A stretch of DNA of 6,898 nucleotides from Verrucomicrobia bacterium UBA6015 (GTDB taxonomy: Bacteria; Verrucomicrobiota; Kiritimatiellia; UBA8416). The notes under the pieces were generated by a model, which was not told the origin of the DNA, searched no databases, and worked only from the letters and a program-made list of their open reading frames with translations. The position numbers were made by a program, and so were the translations under genes. Shown piece after piece: positions 1 to 5,074 of this stretch. The stretch is from assembly GCA_002428045.1 (NCBI GenBank), contig DIZZ01000283.1, positions 1 through 6,898 on the forward strand. The letters run 5' to 3'. Position 1 is the stretch's first letter, and each line of letters opens with the position of its first letter.

Positions 1-1352
1 GTTTCCGTCGCGGCCACGGTGATCTTCCCGCCAGCAGGTTTGCCTGCTGCCAGGCGCACATCCGGCAGTTCAATCCCGTGATCGGCAGCGTTACGAACCA
101 TGTGTGTCAACGGGGCATCCAGGCAGTCCACATGACTCTTGTCCACCATGATATCGCCACCGGTGACGACCACCTCGATCTGTTTTCCGCGTTCGCTGGC
201 AATATCGCGGACCATGCGCGGCGCACGCCCTAGGATGCCACCCAGCGGCAGCTTGCGAATCTGCATGATGCTATGCTGCAGCGAGAGCGAGAGCCGCTCG
301 AAGAACTCATTGATGCGGCGGAGCTCGCCGGCCGCCAGATGACTGTCGGCACCGCCCGCCAGATTGCTTTGCAAATGACCGTACATCTCGCCTATTGTCA
401 CCAACTCGCCAACATGCGCCAGGAAGGCATCGATACGCTCCTCCGGAATGCGCATCGTCTTGGCTTCGGTGCCTGCCGCAGGCGCAGCGGCGGACGGAGC
501 ACCCGGCGCACGGCCGACAGGCGGGGTGGATTTGCCATCCTTGACCACAGGAAAAAGCGAGCCCAGGTGCTTTTGCAATATCGAGCGCGCCACGCCATCC
601 CCCAACCCGACGGTACGTGCCAGGACCTCGAAATCCGCCAATGCCTTTTCCCGGAGCACCCGTAGGGCATCGCCTTCGGCAAGGTCAAGACAGGCATCGA
701 ACAGCGCCCTGGCCTGGTCTGGATCGGGTTTTTCCGCCGTATCCGAAAGTAGGCTTGCCAGCCGCTTCGCGGGCTCCGGCCAATGATCGGTTTTCTGTTT
801 GGAAGCGGCATGCCCTGCATCCAACGCCTTGCGTCCGGCCACGCTGACCCGTGCCACTCGCTGCACATTAGCGGTTAGCGCCGGATCCCCCAGATCGGCA
901 ATCGATTCAAAAAGCCCCCGCCACAACCCTTCCTCGGTTTCCCGCTCGCTACCGGCAAAGCCGCGCACCCGTTCAACGAGTTGAACCAGTGCCTGCGGAT
1001 CGGGAGCCTCCGCCTCGCCCCGGTGCGTGCGCTGGAGCATGGCGGTCAGTTCGTCCACCCCCTCCAGCAGCACCCCGATCACATCCGGCGCGGCAACCAG
1101 CCCGCCCTTGCGGATCAAGTCAAGCAGGGTCTCCAGTTCGTGCGCCAGCGCCTTGGTCTGCAAAAGGCCGAAAAAAGCTGAACTGCCCTTGATCGAATGC
1201 ACAGGACGGAAGATCGCCTGGATGGTTTCCTGGCTCCCCGGATTACCCTCCAGTTCAACCAGCAACGCCGATACGCGCTGCAACCCATCCAGCGATTCGT
1301 CAATGAATTCGCCCCGCAATTCCTGATCTATGCCTTCATCCATCGTACTCAC
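1..1352 (-). CDS. CheA-type histidine kinase, 3' end cut by the window edge
   Basis: This is a cytoplasmic CheA-family kinase that should autophosphorylate on an HPt histidine and pass phosphate to receiver proteins. The 450 visible codons give an HPt (P1) domain at about residues 5-110, with the phospho-site motif VHSIKGSSAFFG and His52. A poorly recognisable helical stretch and an Ala/Pro-rich linker follow, to about 298. A dimerisation-like helical segment starts near TMRIPEERID (about 300). The ATPase domain follows, with N-box MVRNAADHGIE (Asn421). The remaining ATP-binding boxes and any CheW-like domain lie beyond the window. The GTG start at 1352 is preferred because it overlaps the upstream receiver's stop (GTGA) and has AAAGGAG 8 bases upstream; an in-frame ATG at 1343 is the alternative. 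No typical P2 domain is obvious. It is the fourth gene of the leftward operon, and its partners are probably the two stand-alone receivers. Confidence 0.93.
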   Translation of the reverse strand, partial: MSTMDEGIDQELRGEFIDESLDGLQRVSALLVELEGNPGSQETIQAIFRPVHSIKGSSAFFGLLQTKALAHELETLLDLIRKGGLVAAPDVIGVLLEGVDELTAMLQRTHRGEAEAPDPQALVQLVERVRGFAGSERETEEGLWRGLFESIADLGDPALTANVQRVARVSVAGRKALDAGHAASKQKTDHWPEPAKRLASLLSDTAEKPDPDQARALFDACLDLAEGDALRVLREKALADFEVLARTVGLGDGVARSILQKHLGSLFPVVKDGKSTPPVGRAPGAPSAAAPAAGTEAKTMRIPEERIDAFLAHVGELVTIGEMYGHLQSNLAGGADSHLAAGELRRINEFFERLSLSLQHSIMQIRKLPLGGILGRAPRMVRDIASERGKQIEVVVTGGDIMVDKSHVDCLDAPLTHMVRNAADHGIELPDVRLAAGKPAGGKITVAATE

Positions 1353-1783
1353 GATAGCGACTCCTTTGCCTCTGGCTTCATGCCCTTTAGCTCACGGAAC
1401 TTGCGGTTCCATCGGCTCAGCGAAGCCAGTGCGGCCTCGACGGCGGCATCGAGTTCCTGCATATCCTCCATCGGCTTGAAAATGCAGGTTTCGGCTTGGT
1501 TGCGCATGCAAGCCAGGGCATTCTCAAGGGTTACATAGCCGGTGATCATGATCACACGCACCATCGGATATTGGCGGCGTACCTCGCGTAGCAGCGAAAC
1601 CCCGTCCATCTCGGGCATCTGGATATCGCTGATAATCACATCCACCCGCTCCCGGCCAAGGACCTCCAAGGCGTCCACCCCGTTGCCCGCCAACGACACC
1701 CGGTGCCCGGCGAACCGAAAATGCCGCGACAGCATCTCGCGGGTTTCAACCTCATCGTCCACAATCAACAAATGTGCACTCAT
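1349..1783 (-). CDS. Stand-alone response regulator (receiver domain only)
   Basis: This single-domain receiver of 144 residues begins MSAHLLIVDDEVETREML. The acidic pair is Asp9-Asp10, the phosphoacceptor is Asp53 in SDIQMPEMDG, the switch threonine is Thr81 in VIMITGY, and the conserved lysine is Lys103 in FKP. About 35 charged residues follow the receiver fold; no DNA-binding or enzymatic output domain is visible. It would be a phosphate acceptor or relay for the neighbouring kinases, or act by protein contact as CheY does. The start is taken at the ATG immediately before the first beta strand, preceded by a weak GGGGGTG. The in-frame ATG at 1795 adds four residues and cannot be excluded. 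The chosen start lies 32 bases inside the upstream kinase gene, and the stop overlaps the CheA start, so translation is probably coupled on both sides. Confidence 0.9.
   Translation of the reverse strand: MSAHLLIVDDEVETREMLSRHFRFAGHRVSLAGNGVDALEVLGRERVDVIISDIQMPEMDGVSLLREVRRQYPMVRVIMITGYVTLENALACMRNQAETCIFKPMEDMQELDAAVEAALASLSRWNRKFRELKGMKPEAKESLS
1361..1367 (-). promoter_or_regulatory. Ribosome binding site of the CheA-type kinase
   Basis: On the minus strand AAAGGAG lies 8 bases before the GTG at 1352 and 17 bases before the alternative ATG at 1343. It sits inside the end of the preceding receiver gene and decides in favour of the GTG start, which also gives the 4-base overlap. Confidence 0.7.
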
Positions 1784-2981
1784 CAACACCCCCATGGCCT
1801 GCCAGCGGCAGCGTAAATGTAAACACAGCCCCTCCCTCGGGAGCATTCACAAGACAAAGAATTCCGCCATGCGCCTCGACAATCGTCTTGCTTATCGACA
1901 ATCCCAGTCCCGTCCCGCGCCCCTCTGGCTTGGTTGTGAAAAAGGGGTCGAAAACGCGATCAGCAACCGGCTTACTGATCCCCGGCCCATTATCCTGCAC
2001 GGTTATCCTGGCATACTCCCCGTCAACCTTGATCGCCACAACAACCCGAGCATCGCGCCGCCCCTGCAAGGCATCGGCCGCATTCGACAGGAGATTTACC
2101 ACGACCTGTTCGATCTGGCGCTCATCGCCCATCAGCATCGGCATCCCTTCTGGAATGTCAAGTTCCATCGTGACCCGTCCCTTCAGGAAACTGGCACACA
2201 AGAGCTGTGCATTGTCAATCACGCTACGCCAGGCAAACGGCGTCGCCCGGCGGACGTCCTGCCGGGCATATTGCTTGAGGCTACCAACAATCCGTGTGAT
2301 CCGCTCGACGCCTTCGCGAATGCCACGAAGCATCGCCGGCATTTCCTCGCACATGAACGCCACCTGCGGGGTGTCGTCGGCATTGTTAATCCGAGGTTGA
2401 AGAAGTTCCCATGCTTTCTCGATCATCTCGGCATTGCCGGCAATAAAGGTTGCGGGATTATTAATCTCGTGGGCGATCCCCGCGCTCAACGTACCCAGCG
2501 TCACCAGCCGATCCGCATTGACAAGCTGTTTTGCCCGTTCTTCAGCAAGGGTTTGCATATCCACCGCAAAGGCGGCAAGCTCTCGGCGGGCCTCGCGCTG
2601 GCGGGTTTCGTATGCAAGGATACGCTCACCAACCCGTAGGCGCTGCAGGAGATTCTGCAAATCGATGGGCTTGACCAGGTAATCATCGACGCCGGCAGCA
2701 TAACCAGCCTTCATATCGGCAGCCGTGGCCTTGGCCGTCTGCATGATCACATAGGTATAATCATCTCCGCGCCGCTCACGCAGGCGGCGGCAAACGTCTA
2801 ACCCATCCATAACGGGCATCATCCAGTCCAGGATCACCAGCCGTGGCGCATCAACAGCCTGCAGCATCCCCCACGCCTCACCGCCATCCGCCGCCTCTTC
2901 AATAGTGTACCCACGCCCCCGCAATAGCATCACCAGCATGGATCGGGACACCGTATCGTCTTCGGCGATCAGAATGTGCAT
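1752..2981 (-). CDS. Soluble hybrid: N-terminal receiver plus histidine kinase
   Basis: This 409-residue protein has a receiver at residues 1-118 (Asp8-Asp9, phosphoacceptor Asp52 in LDWMMPVMDG, Thr82, Lys104). A charged helix that could form a coiled coil spans about 119-158. The HisKA dimerisation domain carries the H-box AGIAHEINNP with His171. The HATPase_c domain has an N-box at about 292-305 (Asn296, Asn300), the G1 motif DNGPGI at 330-335, an F-box near FDPFFTTK, and the G2 motif GTGLGL at 356-361. No membrane segment or sensor domain is visible, so its input is probably phosphorylation of its own receiver, with kinase activity following. All catalytic residues checked are intact. The ATG at 2981 is chosen because the protein then begins at the first receiver strand and AAGGAG lies 5 bases upstream; an upstream ATG at 3002 would add seven residues. 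It follows the first receiver gene after 23 bases. Confidence 0.95.
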   Translation of the reverse strand: MHILIAEDDTVSRSMLVMLLRGRGYTIEEAADGGEAWGMLQAVDAPRLVILDWMMPVMDGLDVCRRLRERRGDDYTYVIMQTAKATAADMKAGYAAGVDDYLVKPIDLQNLLQRLRVGERILAYETRQREARRELAAFAVDMQTLAEERAKQLVNADRLVTLGTLSAGIAHEINNPATFIAGNAEMIEKAWELLQPRINNADDTPQVAFMCEEMPAMLRGIREGVERITRIVGSLKQYARQDVRRATPFAWRSVIDNAQLLCASFLKGRVTMELDIPEGMPMLMGDERQIEQVVVNLLSNAADALQGRRDARVVVAIKVDGEYARITVQDNGPGISKPVADRVFDPFFTTKPEGRGTGLGLSISKTIVEAHGGILCLVNAPEGGAVFTFTLPLAGHGGVDECTFVDCGR

Positions 2982-2986
2982 GCAAG

Positions 2987-2992
2987 CTCCTT
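2987..2992 (-). promoter_or_regulatory. Ribosome binding site of the receiver-kinase hybrid
   Basis: AAGGAG on the minus strand, 5 bases before the ATG at 2981. It is the best Shine-Dalgarno match in the leftward operon and rules against the upstream ATG at 3002. Confidence 0.75.
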
Positions 2993-3004
2993 GACGATTC
3001 AATC

Positions 3005-3400
3005 CTAATCAATCAGCTTTAACTTGCGCAACGCATCCGCCACCGCCTGTTTCCCGATGGGCTTCACAATATACGCATCGCACAGGCTCTCAAAGGCTTT
3101 CATCATGTTCTTCACGTCACCCAGCGCCGTGGTCATGATGATTTTCGCGCCGTCAGGAAAAATGATACCCTTGGCCTGCTCGATCTCACGAATCGCCCTG
3201 ACGGCTTGCTGCCCGTCCATCTCGGGCATCATGATATCCATGCAGATCAGGTCAAACGGAGCATCGCCCTCAATGGCGGCGCGGCAAGCATCCACCGCCT
3301 CCCTGCCATTCACCACGGTGTAAATGGTCCCGAAATCATTAAGAATGGCCTGTAGCAGCAGCCGACTGGTAAAATCATCCTCGACAATCAATGCCTTCAT
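3005..3400 (-). CDS. Stand-alone response regulator (CheY-like)
   Basis: This 131-residue protein is a single receiver domain: MKALIVEDDFTSRLLL with Asp8-Asp9, phosphoacceptor Asp55 in MDIMMPEMDG, switch Thr90/Thr91 in KIIMTTALGD, and Lys113 in VKPIGK. It ends just after the last receiver helix, so it has no output domain. A slightly long loop before beta strand 4 (EIEQAKGIIFPDGAK) is typical of a CheY-like subgroup found with multi-kinase operons. It is the first gene of the leftward operon, and its start faces the divergent rightward genes across about 210 bases. The only upstream purine-rich candidate is a weak AAAGG-type site. It is a likely phosphate acceptor from the hybrid kinase or the CheA-type kinase; a direct target cannot be named from sequence. 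Confidence 0.93.
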   Translation of the reverse strand: MKALIVEDDFTSRLLLQAILNDFGTIYTVVNGREAVDACRAAIEGDAPFDLICMDIMMPEMDGQQAVRAIREIEQAKGIIFPDGAKIIMTTALGDVKNMMKAFESLCDAYIVKPIGKQAVADALRKLKLID

Positions 3401-3543
3401 CCACTGCCTGCCTTTCTCTCAATCCGTTCAAGTGCTAGTGTTTTGCCTGATGCTGCCAGAGATTCCGAAGGCTAGCAAGCACGAATTACACAATATTGCA
3501 CACTTTAATAATTTTTAAGGGACATACAATTCATCATGTTTTT

Positions 3544-3556
3544 CAAGCTTTGCTTG
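3544..3556 (+). repeat. Short inverted repeat CAAGC-TTT-GCTTG
   Basis: A perfect 5-base stem with a 3-base loop in the leader of the rightward gene pair. It is followed five bases later by a second inverted repeat, so the two could form tandem small hairpins or a protein-binding site. A stem this short can arise by chance. There is no U-run after it, so it is not a terminator. Confidence 0.3.
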
Positions 3557-3561
3557 CACTA

Positions 3562-3581
3562 CCTACCGTATAGCTGGTAGG
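3562..3581 (+). repeat. Inverted repeat CCTACC-N8-GGTAGG, possible operator or leader hairpin
   Basis: Perfect 6-base arms (3562-3567 and 3576-3581) flank an 8-base spacer GTATAGCT, centred about 42 bases before the rightward start codon. The arm spacing fits either a dimeric regulator's operator or a small leader hairpin close to the ribosome binding site. No known regulator family's consensus is recognised. The leftward operon encodes no visible DNA-binding domain, so any regulator would come from outside the window. Confidence 0.35.
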
Positions 3582-3597
3582 GTTGTGCGTAATTGTT

Positions 3598-3607
3598 GAG
3601 GGGGGGG
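3598..3607 (+). promoter_or_regulatory. Ribosome binding site containing a G8 tract
   Basis: GAG followed by an uninterrupted G run; eight consecutive G at 3600-3607, ending 6 bases before the ATG at 3614. This purine block is the only plausible Shine-Dalgarno for the HATPase-GNAT gene and supports ATG 3614 over the upstream in-frame TTG codons at 3593 and 3596. A homopolymer of this length in a translation-initiation site could change length by slippage and alter spacing. Confidence 0.5.
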
Positions 3608-3613
3608 CACCGT

Positions 3614-5074
3614 ATGGATTTTGTGATGAGAACCTATTATCGGCTGGAATTTCTTCCACCGGTTGTTGCCTTTGTCTCGTCCGTGGCACGCTGCCTCGGC
3701 GCAAACAACAAGGAATGCGCCGCGTTGTCCACGGCGTCTGAAGAAGCAGGGATGCACATCATCGGTCGCTATCCCGCAGATGGCCTTTCTGAACATTTCG
3801 AGGTTCGTTGCGAGGTTGTTGGCGACGGCTTACAGGTGGTTTTCAGCAACACGGGGTTGCCCATTGACCTGAAGAATATGGAGCCCTACGACGCTGAACG
3901 CGTTGACGAGACCATTGACGGGCTGGGGCTCTTCCTGATGGAAAAACTGGTGGATCGGCACGACTTTGTCAACCGGGGAAATGATGGTTGGCAAACCACG
4001 CTTTTCAAACGGTTTGACCATTTGAAGGTTCCCGACCAACGTCCAAGGCTCCGGGACGGTGATGGGGCGGAAAATCGCCATGAACTGCGGGTTGTTGAGG
4101 CTGGCTTGGAGCATGTCCAAGGAATCGTCGAGTTGGCATATGGCAGCTATGGGTACTCCTACAGCAAGACGCTCTTCTATTTTGCCGACCCATTGCGGGA
4201 AGCCCTGAGCACAGGCCTCGTCAAATCGTTTATCGCGCTGGATCCCGCTGATCGCGTGGTCGGGCAAATGGCCATCTTGTATTCTCCTGAAAATCCTGAT
4301 GTCGTGGAACTTGGGGCGGTCATGATTCGTCCTGAATACCGCCGTAGCGCGGGATTGCTGCATCTCATCAAGGCCGTTGTACGGGGCGTCAAGAACCAGC
4401 CGGATTCACCTCCCATCGGGGAAACGAATCTAGTCACCACCCATATTCTCTCGCAACGAGCGAGCGCCCTCTTCAAGTTCAAACCGATGGCACTCAAGCT
4501 CTCGCTGCATGATCGCGCACGGTTTGTTCAATTGGCAGAGGACCGGACGGAGCAGCGGGAGTCCTTGCTGCATACCCTCTTTATCAACCGACCGGTGGGC
4601 CCGCTCCGCCTGTATATCCCGCCACACCATGTCGCCATGACCCGCCGTCTTTTCGACAACATCGGCATTGCGCTTGACGCCCCGGAGACTCCCACAGCGA
4701 TTCCTGCGAAAACACTGTGGGATTCTTCCTGCGAGGCGAAAGCTGAACACCGGACACTGAATTTGCACACGCCCGGCGCAGATTACGCCACCGTGCTGCG
4801 CAAGGCGCTTTTTGATTGCGAGGCCGACGGGATCAAGACCGTTTACGTCCGCGTTCCCGGTTGGCAGCCCCTGCCCGATGCACTGGATGATGACGTCCAT
4901 GCTCTACGTCTTTTCTTCTCTGGATGGGTTGTGGAGACACCCACTCGCTGGTGGCTGCTTTACACGAGGCTGAATGCCCAGCATTTTGATTTCCAGCAGA
5001 TCCAGTTGGTCGACCCCATGGCGCTGGAGTTGCGTGATTATATTGAACAAGAATTTAAGGAAACCATGCGATGA
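3614..5074 (+). CDS. HATPase (RsbW-like, degenerate) - GNAT acetyltransferase fusion protein
   Basis: This 486-residue soluble protein has three parts. Residues about 10-134 resemble the HATPase_c_2 fold of anti-sigma kinases: an N-box-like TASEEAGMHIIG, a G1-like FSNTGLPID and a G2-like DGLGLFLMEKLVD. The usual N-box Asn is His48 and the usual G1 Asp is Asn79, so ATP binding may be weak or lost. Residues about 157-295 look like a GNAT N-acetyltransferase, with the acetyl-CoA strand-helix motif ELGAVMIRPEYRRSAGLL (R243-G247 in the binding loop). Residues about 300-486 are unrecognised, possibly a second degenerate GNAT fold (PLPDALDD..LRLFFSGWVVE). It would transfer an acyl group to an amine on an unknown substrate, with the N-terminal domain regulating or binding a partner. 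The ATG at 3614 follows a G-rich ribosome site. The stop overlaps the next gene's start (ATGA), implying a shared pathway. Domain calls are by eye; the GNAT assignment is firmer than the C-terminal one. Confidence 0.85.
   Translation: MDFVMRTYYRLEFLPPVVAFVSSVARCLGANNKECAALSTASEEAGMHIIGRYPADGLSEHFEVRCEVVGDGLQVVFSNTGLPIDLKNMEPYDAERVDETIDGLGLFLMEKLVDRHDFVNRGNDGWQTTLFKRFDHLKVPDQRPRLRDGDGAENRHELRVVEAGLEHVQGIVELAYGSYGYSYSKTLFYFADPLREALSTGLVKSFIALDPADRVVGQMAILYSPENPDVVELGAVMIRPEYRRSAGLLHLIKAVVRGVKNQPDSPPIGETNLVTTHILSQRASALFKFKPMALKLSLHDRARFVQLAEDRTEQRESLLHTLFINRPVGPLRLYIPPHHVAMTRRLFDNIGIALDAPETPTAIPAKTLWDSSCEAKAEHRTLNLHTPGADYATVLRKALFDCEADGIKTVYVRVPGWQPLPDALDDDVHALRLFFSGWVVETPTRWWLLYTRLNAQHFDFQQIQLVDPMALELRDYIEQEFKETMR
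5057..5061 (+). promoter_or_regulatory. Ribosome binding site of the ATP-grasp-GH3 gene
   Basis: AAGGA lies inside the last codons of the HATPase-GNAT gene, 9 bases before ATG 5071 and 12 before ATG 5074. It favours the first ATG, and with the ATGA stop/start overlap indicates coupled translation of the two proteins. Confidence 0.6.

Larger units (their letters stand above)
3401..3613. promoter_or_regulatory. Divergent intergenic control region
   Basis: This 213-base gap separates two diverging gene sets and must hold the promoters of both unless transcription enters from elsewhere. Its middle, about 3481-3550, is clearly richer in A+T than the flanking genes, including an 8-base palindrome CAATATTG at 3491-3498. 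A TACAAT at 3525-3530 could be a rightward -10 box, but no good -35 lies at proper spacing. No convincing sigma70 or sigma54 promoter was found in either direction. Nearer the rightward gene lie two small inverted repeats and a run of eight G bases, listed separately. No coding region is evident here. Confidence 0.6.

Noticed and set aside
1752..1783. The 32-base overlap of the hybrid kinase and the second receiver as a sign of a frameshifted single fusion gene
   Set aside because: The kinase ends normally shortly after its last ATPase helix, and the receiver has its own start codon and a complete fold; separate overlapping genes explain it better.
1542..2639. Long open frame on the plus strand (365 codons) opposite the hybrid kinase
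   Set aside because: It lies antisense to a histidine kinase with all motifs intact, has no recognisable domain and no convincing ribosome site; such frames are expected opposite GC-rich genes.
3439..3460. Possible sigma54 promoter (TGGCAG...GGCA) on the minus strand upstream of the first receiver
   Set aside because: The distance between the GG and GC elements is one base short of the required -24/-12 spacing and the -12 element lacks TTGC.
3491..3498. CAATATTG palindrome as a specific operator
   Set aside because: Symmetry does not extend beyond eight bases, and an AT-rich 8-mer palindrome is likely by chance in this segment.
3496..3530. TTGCAC and TACAAT as a sigma70 promoter for the rightward genes
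   Set aside because: The spacer is 23 bases, well beyond the usual 16-18; TACAAT alone is not sufficient.
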